Of a stretch of 64,000 nucleotides of DNA, positions 25,113-33,715 are shown piece after piece (within the stretch, counting starts at the first letter, position 1; each line of letters starts with the position of its first letter). The position numbers and the translations under genes are program-made. Source of the DNA: Stanieria sp. NIES-3757 (GTDB taxonomy: Bacteria > Cyanobacteriota > Cyanobacteriia > Cyanobacteriales > Xenococcaceae); assembly GCA_002355455.1 (NCBI GenBank), contig AP017375.1, forward strand, positions 2,728,001 through 2,792,000, read 5' to 3'. The notes under the pieces are model-generated. The model made no database searches, had not been told where the DNA came from, and saw only the letters and a list, made by a program, of their open reading frames with translations.

Positions 25113-27707
25113 ATGGCATCAAACACAAATACAAATTCAGCTTTTGAACCTCATTTATTACCTTTAGTTATTAAACGGCGATGGTTACCTGCATTAACAG
25201 TTTTTACTTCTATTTTAATTCTTGGTATTATTGCAACTAATTTCAAAAAAACGATTTATTCAGCCTCCGCAGAATTACTTTATAAAAGAGTCAATCCAAC
25301 TTCTTCTATAATTAATCCAACAGGAGAAAATACAGGAAGTAGCTATAACTTAAAAAGCGATCCTTTGACAACTCAATCAGAAATTCTTCGTTCTAAACCT
25401 GTTATTAAAGAAACGTTGACTCGATTAAATTGGCAAGATGAAAAAGGGAAACCTCTAAAACCTGAGCAATTTCTGGAAAATTTTGCCGTTAAAAATCTAA
25501 CGGGTACAGATATTTTATCAGTTTCTTATCAATCTCAAAACCCTCAAAAAGCTGCTAAGGCTACTAATACTTTAATTTCTGTTTTTCTGCAACAGAATAT
25601 TGCTGCTAATCGCGACGAATTAGTAGCTGCTCGCCAATTTCTTGAAGAACAATTACCCAAAGCACAAGCAAAAGTTGCCAACGCTGAATTAGCTCTACGG
25701 AATTATAAAGAAAAAAATAAAATTGTCTCTTTAGAAGTAGAAGCACCCAAAATTGTCGAGTTAGTTAATCAAATACAACAACAGATTATTAACTCTAAAG
25801 CAGAAATAGCCAAAATTAACGACGAATCTAATGTTTTCAGGCAAAAGCTAGGTATGGATTCGACGCGAGCAACTTTAATTATCAATCTCAGTCAGTCTCC
25901 TGCCATTCAAGAAGTATTGCAACAACTTCAACAAGTAGAATCAGATTTAGCTCAGGAAAAAGCTCGTTATACCGATAGTAATCCTAGAATTATTGAATTA
26001 CAAGAAAAAGTCCAATCTCTTAAAAGTTTACTTAATCAACGCATACAACAAATTTCTGGCGATCGCGTTAACTTACTTTACGGTAATTTTCAAAACGGAC
26101 AACTACAACAAGAACTAACATCCAATTTAATTCAGTTAGAAGCAACTAATCGTGGTTTAGTCAATCAAATAGCTGAATTATCTCAAATTGAAACTAACTA
26201 TCAACAAAGAATAAATACTTTTCCTCGTTTAGAACAACAGTTAAAAGCTTTACAGAGAGAGTTAGAAGTTTCTCAATCAACTTACGCCTTACTACTGCAA
26301 AAATTTCAAGAAGTCAGAATTGCAGAAAATCAAAATACTGGTGATTTTCGGGTTGTCTCTGAAGCGGTTGTTCCAGAAAAACCAGTTCCCTACCAAAGCA
26401 TTAACTATCTTGCTTCAGGGTTATTAGCCACCATGGGAGCAGCAGCTACAATTTATCTTTTAGAAATCCTCGATCGCTCGATCAAAACTCTTGAAGAAGC
26501 CAAGCAAATTTTTGGTTATACATGGTTAGGTATTATCCCTGCTGTAGATAAATCTAAACTACCAGAACTAACGGAGCAAGAGATAGATCCTTTAGTTCCC
26601 AAACTGTTTGTTAGAGATTATTCTGCTTTTCCTATTAGTGAATCTTATCGGATGCTTCAATCTAACCTTCGTTTTCTCAGTTCTGAGCAAAAAATCAAAA
26701 CTATAGTTGTTACTAGTTCAGTCACTCAAGAAGGTAAATCTACTATTTCTGCTAATTTAGCTGCTGCAATGGCTCAAGCAGGTCATCGAGTTCTTTTAAT
26801 TGATGGCGATTTACATCATCCTATCCAACATCGAATTTGGGATTTATATAACAACTGTGGTTTAAGTAATTTAATTGCTGAACAAATCGATCCGCGATCG
26901 GTAATTAAAGAAGTAATGCTCAACCTAGATGTACTAACTTCAGGAGTTACTCCACCTAGTCCAGTAACTTTGCTTGATTCTCAAAAAATGATTAACTTAA
27001 TTGATTTTTTTGCTACACGTTATGATTTTGTAATTATTGATACACCTGCTTTAAATTTTGCACCCGATGCGTCAATTATTGGCAGAATAACTGACGGAAT
27101 TTTATTAGTAGTCAAGCCTGGAACTGTCGATCAAACTAACGCCAAATTTGCCAAAGAAATTTTAGAACAATCTGGACAAAATGTTTTGGGTATTGTCGTT
27201 AATAGCGTAAGTCCTACTTTAGAACCTCATGGATATTATTATCATACCCTTGAACATAAACCAACTAAAGAACAACCAAAATTATTAGAACAAACGAAAG
27301 AAGAATTATGGGAAACTATTTCTCGTCTAGCCAGAGAATTTAAACAGAAAACTTCTTTAAATTCCAAAATTAATTTGGAAGAACTAGATCATACTCCCAT
27401 AGAAAAATTAAAAGAAATTGTTAATCAATTTCAACGAGATTTAGAGATTTTAACTCAATTAGTTAAAGAACAAGAAGAAGAATTGTCTTTACAACGCCAA
27501 AATGTCAAAAGTTTACAAAGGAAACTTAACATTGCTACAGACAAAGACCGTTTTAACTTAGAACAAAAACTTGCACAAGAACAAGAAAGAAGAAGTATGC
27601 TTGATGAAACTCTAATTGGTCAGCGACGTAACTTAGAAAAAAGAAAAGAAATCTTACGTCGATATCAGCAAATCTTATCACTTAAACAAACTAGTTTGAA
27701 GGAATAA
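25113..27707 (+). CDS. Wzc-like polysaccharide tyrosine autokinase with coiled-coil tail
   Basis: An 864-residue polysaccharide co-polymerase and bacterial tyrosine kinase. Wzz domain with a first membrane helix (about 27-47), a periplasmic coiled coil (about 165-405), a second helix (about 430-450), then the BY-kinase domain: Walker A TQEGKST (about 540), Walker A' VLLIDGD and Walker B FVIIDTP. A short Tyr cluster (YYYH, about 706) is followed not by the end of the protein but by about 150 residues of charged coiled coil. It probably controls chain length of a secreted polysaccharide. An aminotransferase remnant precedes it and a small repeat protein follows. Confidence 0.92.
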   Translation: MASNTNTNSAFEPHLLPLVIKRRWLPALTVFTSILILGIIATNFKKTIYSASAELLYKRVNPTSSIINPTGENTGSSYNLKSDPLTTQSEILRSKPVIKETLTRLNWQDEKGKPLKPEQFLENFAVKNLTGTDILSVSYQSQNPQKAAKATNTLISVFLQQNIAANRDELVAARQFLEEQLPKAQAKVANAELALRNYKEKNKIVSLEVEAPKIVELVNQIQQQIINSKAEIAKINDESNVFRQKLGMDSTRATLIINLSQSPAIQEVLQQLQQVESDLAQEKARYTDSNPRIIELQEKVQSLKSLLNQRIQQISGDRVNLLYGNFQNGQLQQELTSNLIQLEATNRGLVNQIAELSQIETNYQQRINTFPRLEQQLKALQRELEVSQSTYALLLQKFQEVRIAENQNTGDFRVVSEAVVPEKPVPYQSINYLASGLLATMGAAATIYLLEILDRSIKTLEEAKQIFGYTWLGIIPAVDKSKLPELTEQEIDPLVPKLFVRDYSAFPISESYRMLQSNLRFLSSEQKIKTIVVTSSVTQEGKSTISANLAAAMAQAGHRVLLIDGDLHHPIQHRIWDLYNNCGLSNLIAEQIDPRSVIKEVMLNLDVLTSGVTPPSPVTLLDSQKMINLIDFFATRYDFVIIDTPALNFAPDASIIGRITDGILLVVKPGTVDQTNAKFAKEILEQSGQNVLGIVVNSVSPTLEPHGYYYHTLEHKPTKEQPKLLEQTKEELWETISRLAREFKQKTSLNSKINLEELDHTPIEKLKEIVNQFQRDLEILTQLVKEQEEELSLQRQNVKSLQRKLNIATDKDRFNLEQKLAQEQERRSMLDETLIGQRRNLEKRKEILRRYQQILSLKQTSLKE

Positions 27708-27880
27708 TTTTTTCTTATTTTTTTTAGATTGAGAATAAATTACTCTATTGTTCAATTTACTTTAACTGTATCTTGCAGGGAACGACAATGAATGTCAAAA
27801 TTGAATCAAACTACTAATTATTAAGAGAAAATAAAAGAAAGTAGATAACAAGTTTTATTGACAAAACCTAGGAGATATTT

Positions 27881-28243
27881 ATGACTGTAGAAAATGTAGA
27901 AATTAATGGCAATCAAGTTCAAACAGCAGAATCAGACCACAATACTGATGAACAACAAGCAAAAACTTTAAGCTTATCGGTACACAAAAATACTTTACTT
28001 CCTGGTAATCGTCCTGTTGAACCTAGCCATCTGCAAGTAGTTAGTACTTATTCTTCTGTCGGTGCTGTTCGTCCTATCGTTAAAAGTGGGATGAAAATTA
28101 GTAACTCCTTAACTATTTCTGGTACCAGACCGATCGCGGTTAGTACTTTAAAAGTCAGCGAGACTTACTCAGTGATGGGAAATCGTCCTGTCGCTTCTAA
28201 CGAAATTGACGATCCCTCTACTTTAATGGGGTATATTGATTAA
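27881..28243 (+). CDS. Small repeat protein with GNRPV-type motifs, unknown function
   Basis: A 120-residue protein. After an acidic, Gln-rich start (1-30) come four related units with the core GNRPV/AVRPI/GTRPI/GNRPV at about 22-27-residue spacing (about 42, 63, 85 and 107). Each is linked to a hydrophobic/Ser-rich strand such as LQVVSTYSSVG, MKISNSLTISG and LKVSETYSVMG, which suggests a small beta-solenoid or multivalent binding strip. No signal peptide or catalytic motif is seen. AGGAG lies about 8 bases before the ATG. It lies 173 bp after the Wzc-like gene. I do not know its function. Confidence 0.75.
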   Translation: MTVENVEINGNQVQTAESDHNTDEQQAKTLSLSVHKNTLLPGNRPVEPSHLQVVSTYSSVGAVRPIVKSGMKISNSLTISGTRPIAVSTLKVSETYSVMGNRPVASNEIDDPSTLMGYID

Positions 28244-28262
28244 ATTTTATTAAACAGTCAAA

Positions 28263-28282
28263 GGCATGGCAGTAGCCATGCC
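28263..28282. terminator. Hairpin between convergent genes
   Basis: GGCATGGC-AGTA-GCCATGCC is a perfect 8-bp GC-rich stem with a 4-base loop, placed between the stop of the repeat-protein gene (+) and the stop of pdhA (-). It may end transcription from both sides. It has no long T-tract, so the terminator role is likely but not certain. Confidence 0.6.
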
Positions 28283-28303
28283 AAAAGCCAATCCTCAGAA
28301 TTT

Positions 28304-29335
28304 TTAATCTTCAGCAAAAATATAACGATGTAACTCGCTAGATGATGGTTCGGGACTAGTTTCAGCAAATTGAACCGCTTCATCAATTTCAGCTTGAATC
28401 TTCTTCTGAATTTCCTTGAGTTCTTCGCTGCTAGCTAAATTATTGTTTTGAAGATATTTAGCAAATCTTTCAATCGGGTCTCTTTCTGCCCAAAATTCTT
28501 TTTCTTCTTGAGAACGTAACTCGTCAGGATCGGCTAAAGAATGACCCCGAAAACGATAGGTTAAAGCTTCAATCAAAGTTGGTCCTTCGCCTGCACGAGC
28601 GCGGGCGATCGCTTCTTGAGCCACAGCACGAACTGCCAACACATCCATCCCATCAACTTCATAACCAGCCATATCAAACACACTGGCTTTTTTGTAGATT
28701 TCTGGTTGAGAAGTAGCTCGCTCATGAGCCATTCCAATTGCCCACTTATTATTTTCTACTACATAAATCATTGGCAACTTCCACAAAGCTGCCATATTCA
28801 AACATTCAAAAAATTGACCGTTATTGCTTGCTCCATCCCCAAAAAAGCAAACTGATACTTGGTCAAAATTAGGATCTCCTAAAGCTTCTCGGCGATATTT
28901 ACTTTGAAAAGCAGCTCCTGTAGCAACGGGAATTCCTTCAGCCACAAAAGCATATCCCCCCAGTAGTTTATGTTCGGCAGAAAACATATGCATCGAACCA
29001 CCACGACCTTTACTACAGCCCGTTTCTTTACCAAATAACTCTGCCATTACTTCGCGAGCAGGAACACCAGCACTAAGGGCATGAACGTGGTCGCGATAAG
29101 TACTACAAACATAATCCTGGTCTGGTCGGAGAGCTTTAATTACTCCTGTAGAAATTGCTTCTTGACCATTATATAAATGGACAAAACCAAACATTTTGCC
29201 CCGATAGTACATTTCAGCACACTTATCCTCAAATAAGCGTCCTAAGACCATGTCCTCATAGAGCATCAATCCTTCTTCTTTAGTAATTTTTATAGAAGTA
29301 GAATCGAATTTAGGTAAAGTTCGTTCAGCACACAT
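28304..29335 (-). CDS. pdhA: Pyruvate dehydrogenase E1 component alpha subunit
   Basis: A 343-residue PDH E1-alpha, which uses thiamine diphosphate to decarboxylate pyruvate as the first step to acetyl-CoA. The TPP/Mg motif starts at GDG 166-168 and runs [12 protein letters not shown]. The phosphorylation-loop region [16 protein letters not shown] is conserved. The length is standard, and the beta subunit is not adjacent, as is usual in cyanobacteria. Its product feeds the carboxylase encoded by accB and accC in this window. Confidence 0.96.
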   Translation of the reverse strand: MCAERTLPKFDSTSIKITKEEGLMLYEDMVLGRLFEDKCAEMYYRGKMFGFVHLYNGQEAISTGVIKALRPDQDYVCSTYRDHVHALSAGVPAREVMAELFGKETGCSKGRGGSMHMFSAEHKLLGGYAFVAEGIPVATGAAFQSKYRREALGDPNFDQVSVCFFGDGASNNGQFFECLNMAALWKLPMIYVVENNKWAIGMAHERATSQPEIYKKASVFDMAGYEVDGMDVLAVRAVAQEAIARARAGEGPTLIEALTYRFRGHSLADPDELRSQEEKEFWAERDPIERFAKYLQNNNLASSEELKEIQKKIQAEIDEAVQFAETSPEPSSSELHRYIFAED

Positions 29336-29522
29336 AGAGTCTGTAGTATTTTTATAAAACGCAAATATCTATTCAATCATAAAACAAGCTGTTCAAGCTG
29401 ATAGACTAACTACGATTGTTGTCTTAATCGAGAATGGTATTGAGAGAAAATACGCTCATGCACCAGAAAACAAGATCATGAAAATAAGCTAAGATTATTT
29501 GTTGCTTGCTAATTAATCTTTT

Positions 29523-29768
29523 ATGGATGCTTTTGACTTAACTCCTCCTCAATGGACAGAAAGAGCCATTCATGCTGTACCTTTTGGTTGTCCGAATTGT
29601 AAAGCCAATGCTGCTGAAGCTAAAGCCGTGTGGCTCAATCGTCGCGCTCCTGTAACTGTCGAAAATTATCGGCGCAAATGGCAAGAGTTTTATTGGTGTG
29701 AATGTGATACTGCTTGGTGGGCTTGGAGTAACGATCGCTCCGCGTCTCAGCGAAGCACCGAAATTTAA
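29523..29768 (+). CDS. Small Cys-rich protein, unknown function
   Basis: An 81-residue Trp-rich protein with CPNC near residue 23 and CEC near 64, a spacing that could bind one zinc ion. A conserved middle (WLNRRAPVTVENYRRKWQEFYWCECDTAWWAWS) suggests a real gene. The last ten residues (RSASQRSTEI) come from a GC-rich repeat at 29732-29760 that begins in a HIP1-like site, so the native C-terminus was probably shorter or different. No known family is claimed. It lies upstream of accC on the same strand. Confidence 0.65.
   Translation: MDAFDLTPPQWTERAIHAVPFGCPNCKANAAEAKAVWLNRRAPVTVENYRRKWQEFYWCECDTAWWAWSNDRSASQRSTEI
29732..29760 (-). repeat. Dispersed element overlapping the end of a small ORF
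   Basis: On the minus strand this reads GGTGCTTCGCTGAGACGCGG then AGCGATCG. It shares GCTTCGCTG and the adjoining GCGATCG with the thiL element but in the opposite orientation. It supplies the last codons of the 81-residue protein, a third case of this repeat family touching a coding end. Confidence 0.55.
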
Positions 29769-29881
29769 TATATTCCTTCTTAGTCTTTTAGTTTGAACTA
29801 TCCCATCTCGATGCAATAATTTTTTTTGAGGGAATAAAACAATTTATCCTAATACATGACTATCATCAAATTCACTTTCAT

Positions 29882-31225
29882 ATGCAGTTTTCTAAAATTC
29901 TGATTGCTAATCGGGGAGAAATTGCCCTAAGAATCTTACATACTTGTTCAGAAATGGGCATTGCTACTGTAGCAGTACATTCTACTATTGACCGTCAAGC
30001 CCTTCACGTTCAGTTAGCTGATGAAAGTGTCTGTATTGGTCCTCCTGTTTCTGGTAAAAGTTATCTCAATATTCCTAACATTATTGCTGCTGCTCTAACT
30101 CGTAATGCTACCGCAATTCATCCAGGTTACGGCTTTTTAGCTGAAAATGCTCGTTTTGCAGAAATTTGTGCCGACCATCAACTTACTTTTATTGGTCCTA
30201 GTAAAGAAGCAATTCTGGCAATGGGAGATAAATCTACTGCTAAAAAAACTATGCAAATGGCAGGAGTGCCAACTATCCCAGGCAGTCAAGGTTTATTGAG
30301 AGATGAACAAGAAGCACTCATGGTAGCAGCCGAAATTGGTTATCCAGTCATGATTAAGGCTACTGCTGGAGGCGGTGGACGAGGAATGCGTTTGGTTCAA
30401 GATGAAAGTGAATTAACGAGATTATTTCAAGCTGCACAAGGAGAAGCGGAAGCTGCATTTGGTAATGGAGGCGTTTATTTAGAGAAATTTATTAGTTGTC
30501 CTCGCCACATCGAATTTCAAATTCTAGCCGATAGTCATGGCAATGTGATTCATCTGGGTGAGAGAGATTGTTCTATTCAACGCCGTCACCAGAAATTATT
30601 AGAAGAAGCTCCCAGTGTGGCTCTTACTCCAGAGTTACGGCTCAAAATGGGAGAAGCTGCGGTCAAAGCAGCTAAATCGATTAATTATGTCGGTGCAGGA
30701 ACTGTAGAGTTTTTGGTGGATGAGTCTGGTAATTTCTATTTTATGGAAATGAATACTCGGATTCAGGTAGAACATCCAGTTACCGAAGTGATTACAGGTT
30801 TAGATTTAATTGCTGAACAGATTCGCATTGCTCAAGGGGAGAAGTTACGGCTCAATCAGCAACAAGTTGAATTGCGGGGTCATGCGATTGAATGTCGCAT
30901 TAATGCCGAAGATCCTGCTTATAATTTTCGTCCTCATCCTGGTAGAATTAGTGCCTATTTGCCCCCAGGTGGTCCAGGAGTAAGAATGGATTCTCATGTC
31001 TATACTGATTATGAAATTCCAGCTTACTATGATTCTTTAATTGGCAAATTAATTGTTTGGGGGGAAAATCGTGAAGTAGCTATTAAACGAATGAAAAGAG
31101 CGTTAAGGGAATGTGCGATCACAGGAGTTCCTACGACAATTGGCTTTCACCAAAAAATTTTAGACCACCCTGCTTTTTTGGCAGGAAAAGTCTATACTAA
31201 TTTTATCCAAGAACACCTGATGTAA
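29882..31225 (+). CDS. accC: Acetyl-CoA carboxylase biotin carboxylase AccC
   Basis: A 447-residue biotin carboxylase, the ATP-dependent subunit that carboxylates the biotin on AccB. It starts [18 protein letters not shown], and has the ATP-grasp loop GGGGRGMR (about 165), the [15 protein letters not shown] motif (about 286) and the C-terminal ATP/bicarbonate region RPHPGRI. The length is standard. accB is 17 kb away, a split arrangement usual in cyanobacteria. The YggT gene faces it with a 14-bp gap. Confidence 0.97.
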   Translation: MQFSKILIANRGEIALRILHTCSEMGIATVAVHSTIDRQALHVQLADESVCIGPPVSGKSYLNIPNIIAAALTRNATAIHPGYGFLAENARFAEICADHQLTFIGPSKEAILAMGDKSTAKKTMQMAGVPTIPGSQGLLRDEQEALMVAAEIGYPVMIKATAGGGGRGMRLVQDESELTRLFQAAQGEAEAAFGNGGVYLEKFISCPRHIEFQILADSHGNVIHLGERDCSIQRRHQKLLEEAPSVALTPELRLKMGEAAVKAAKSINYVGAGTVEFLVDESGNFYFMEMNTRIQVEHPVTEVITGLDLIAEQIRIAQGEKLRLNQQQVELRGHAIECRINAEDPAYNFRPHPGRISAYLPPGGPGVRMDSHVYTDYEIPAYYDSLIGKLIVWGENREVAIKRMKRALRECAITGVPTTIGFHQKILDHPAFLAGKVYTNFIQEHLM

Positions 31226-31239
31226 TCTTTACGCGATCG

Positions 31240-31533
31240 CTAGTGGGTATGCAATGCCATTGTAATTAATCCTTGTTGTCCTAGTAGTATTTCCCGTAAT
31301 AACGTACAGATACCTACCCAAATAATCGGGGTGATATCTACACCACCAAGGGGAGCTACTATCTTTCTCAAAGGTTTTAGCAATGGTTCTGTAGGTAATG
31401 CAACTAAACTAAAAGGAAGACTAGTTAAATTTATTTGAGGATACCAAGTTAAAACTATTCGGAAAATAAATAAAATAGTCAGCAAACCCAAGCCAAGATT
31501 TAAGAACAAAACACTTAAACTAGAAACATCCAT
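31240..31533 (-). CDS. YggT family membrane protein
   Basis: A 97-residue YggT (Ycf19) protein with two hydrophobic segments (about 5-28 and 62-90). The middle motif FRIVLTWYPQINLTSLPF and TEPLLKPLRKIVAPLGGVDITPI are typical. The family is linked to membrane organisation, and in plastids and cyanobacteria to thylakoid or nucleoid distribution. It is convergent with accC and divergent from psbX. Confidence 0.9.
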   Translation of the reverse strand: MDVSSLSVLFLNLGLGLLTILFIFRIVLTWYPQINLTSLPFSLVALPTEPLLKPLRKIVAPLGGVDITPIIWVGICTLLREILLGQQGLITMALHTH

Positions 31534-31717
31534 AATTAATCTTTTAATTTTGGCAATGTTACAGAATGTAAATTACTTTAATGTTTATTGTATCGTTGTC
31601 TAGATGTTTAGTAAAAACTAAGCGATCGAGCTTAAAAAAGCTTGATAAATTTAACTCTATAAAAATTTAATTGAAACTAAACTTTAGTTTAGGCAAAAAA
31701 ACTTTTAGAATTATTAA

Positions 31718-31767
31718 CGGGGCGTTGCCTATGCCTTGCCTTTAGAGGTCGAGGACACCCCCTCATG
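31718..31767. repeat. GC-rich intergenic element upstream of psbX
   Basis: A GC-rich block in AT-rich DNA: GGGGCGTTGCCTATGCC followed by GAGGTCGAGGACACCCCCTC, which has short inverted arms (GAGG/CCTC and GGGG/CCCC). It lies about 40 bp before psbX. It resembles the other dispersed islands in composition, but I could not show that it shares their core. A regulatory RNA role is possible. Confidence 0.4.
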
Positions 31768-31807
31768 AACTGAATTATCTATAGCAAATAAAAAGGATTT
31801 AAAAATT

Positions 31808-31927
31808 ATGACTCCTTCATTAGCAAACTTTTTATGGAGTTTATTAGCTGGGGCTTTAGTTGTTGTTATTCCCGCCGTAGCAGCTTTACTGATTCTAAGT
31901 CAAAGCGATCAAATTAGACGCTCTTAA
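31808..31927 (+). CDS. psbX: Photosystem II subunit PsbX
   Basis: A 39-residue single-helix membrane protein, MTPSLANFLWSLLAGALVVV and so on, ending SQSDQIRRS. The start MTPSLANFLWSL, one hydrophobic helix (about 12-31) and a basic C-terminus match cyanobacterial PsbX, a low-mass subunit of photosystem II near the QB site. The gene is too short for ordinary ORF cut-offs. It is preceded by an AAAAGGA ribosome-binding sequence and followed by the DUF815 ATPase gene on the same strand. Confidence 0.92.
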   Translation: MTPSLANFLWSLLAGALVVVIPAVAALLILSQSDQIRRS

Positions 31928-32066
31928 ACTTAAAGTATCATTAGGTAAATAAAAATTTACGATCTGGCGACGAAGTATCAGTATTTTCGTCGCCATTTAT
32001 AATTCTGGAGAATTATTAGAAAAGCGAAGCCCAATTAAACTTTCAAGAGCAGGAATTACTTTACTA

Positions 32067-33458
32067 ATGAACGAATCTTCGTCTTTCACTACCAGTCAAT
32101 CTTTACTCCAGCAAATAGCATCACTTTTACTCTACCAATCTGTCTTTGATAATGAAGTAGGTCAAGCTTTTATTAATCTGCTTAAGAGCTTATCTAAAGA
32201 CTTTAATAGCAGCGATATTTTAGCTACACCGAGGCGTGGAGGGACTAGTTTAGTTGCATCGAAAGCAACCTCACTTTGGAGGAGACGTGAAGCTAACACA
32301 CCCATAACAGCACTAGATTGTTTACAAGTTTATGGTTATTGGTTTAGAACTTTGGCAGCACAGAATCAAAGCTGGCAAGATTATTTAATTACTCAGATAC
32401 TTTTGGATCAGAATCCTTTCAGTCAACAAGTCCAAACAACTCCTCTAGAAAAGTTACCTCCCGCTTTAATTGATGCGGTTAAACACGATCTCCGAATACT
32501 CCAACAAATTTGTCAATATGACAGCAAATGTTTTAGTAAGTGGGTGCAAGTCGCTTCTCAATCGACTTTTACTCCTATTTGCTGGCAATTAGAAACCTCT
32601 CTTAATACTTTTTTACATGATCGCAAAAACTGGACAGAAGCTATCTCAGATTTAGCTAATTATTATCGTCAGCACGGTACAGGAATTTTTGCCCAATATC
32701 ATGCTTTACGCTGGCAAAAAGGAAAATTATTAGGGATTTCTCATCCCGATCTAGTTCAGTTAACTACAATTGTTGGTTACGATTTACAAAAAGAGGCACT
32801 TTTAAAAAATACCGAATTTCTCTTGGCTGGTTATCCTGCTTTACACGTTTTATTATATGGAAGTCGAGGTTCAGGAAAATCTTCTCTAGTTAAAGGTTTA
32901 TTAAGTAAATATAGTCACGCAGGACTAAGACTAATCGAAGTAAGCAAATCAGAACTAAAAGAATTACCTTTAATTGTTGAACAGGTACGAAATTTACCTC
33001 AAAAATTTATTATCTTTGTTGATGACTTATCCTTTGAAGAAGATGATGATGCTTTCAAAGCTCTTAAGGTAGTCTTAGAAGGCAGTTTAACTGCCAAAGC
33101 TAATAACACCGTTGTTTACGCCACTTCTAATCGACGACATCTAATTAAAGAATTTTTTGGCGATCGCCCTAAACTCAGTGACAATGATGAGGTTCATGCT
33201 TGGGATACCGTACAAGAAAAATTATCCTTTAGCGATCGCTTTGGCTTAACTTTAACTTTTGAACCGGCTAATCAAGATACTTACTTACAAATTATCAAGC
33301 ATTTAGCTCAACAAACCCACATTAATCTTTCTCAAGAACAATTAGAATTTCGTGCTAAACAATGGGCTACTCGTCATAATGGACGTTCTGGACGTACAGC
33401 TAAACAGTTTATTGATTACCTTAAAGCAGAATTAGCTCTTAGCCGATCAGATAGCTAG
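32067..33458 (+). CDS. DUF815 AAA-type ATPase with in-frame insertion
   Basis: A 463-residue ATPase. The N-terminal helical part (about 1-215) is followed by a P-loop ATPase of the DUF815 family: VGYDLQKEALLKNTEFLLAG, Walker A GSRGSGKSS (about 269) and Walker B FIIFVDDLSFEEDD (about 311). Sensor-like TSNRRHLIKEFF follows at about 352. Its job is unknown, although the family is AAA-like and may load or remodel other proteins. Residues about 54-76 (TPRRGGTSLVASKATSLW and so on) look like translated repeat DNA. They are Arg/Ser-rich, unlike the surrounding helices. Confidence 0.85.
   Translation: MNESSSFTTSQSLLQQIASLLLYQSVFDNEVGQAFINLLKSLSKDFNSSDILATPRRGGTSLVASKATSLWRRREANTPITALDCLQVYGYWFRTLAAQNQSWQDYLITQILLDQNPFSQQVQTTPLEKLPPALIDAVKHDLRILQQICQYDSKCFSKWVQVASQSTFTPICWQLETSLNTFLHDRKNWTEAISDLANYYRQHGTGIFAQYHALRWQKGKLLGISHPDLVQLTTIVGYDLQKEALLKNTEFLLAGYPALHVLLYGSRGSGKSSLVKGLLSKYSHAGLRLIEVSKSELKELPLIVEQVRNLPQKFIIFVDDLSFEEDDDAFKALKVVLEGSLTAKANNTVVYATSNRRHLIKEFFGDRPKLSDNDEVHAWDTVQEKLSFSDRFGLTLTFEPANQDTYLQIIKHLAQQTHINLSQEQLEFRAKQWATRHNGRSGRTAKQFIDYLKAELALSRSDS
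32226..32294 (+). repeat. Probable in-frame repeat element in DUF815 gene
   Basis: About 69 bp (23 codons) of unusual composition. It contains CCGAGGCGTGGAGGG, an inverted pair GTTGC/GCAAC around ATCGAAA, and GGAGGAGACGTGAAGC. It starts with CCGAGGCG, also found in the thiL element, but lacks GCTTCGCTG, so it may be a different family. It interrupts the N-terminal helical domain without shifting the frame. Edges are estimated. Confidence 0.5.
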
Positions 33459-33715
33459 CAGAGTTTTGTTAATTTTAAATCAATATTTGGGAACTCTTCA
33501 AATAAGACTATGGAAATTAACTATCAAAAAAGGAGATAGAGGCGAAAAAGTTTTAAAAACTAATAGCTTGACTATTATCAAAAACTCTTTCAATTCTAAT
33601 TCTACTTTATTGTATGATTCCGTAGTTGATTAGAACAAGCTAACTCAAACTTAATCGAGTCTATAGTTAGCCTAGATTTCTAAACTCAAAAGTTAGCTTA
33701 AATAAATTAAGAAAG

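Noticed and set aside
33459-33715. A small gene or RNA in the gap before the coiled-coil gene.
   Set aside because: Only very short frames such as MEINYQKRR occur, and no stable hairpin is seen.
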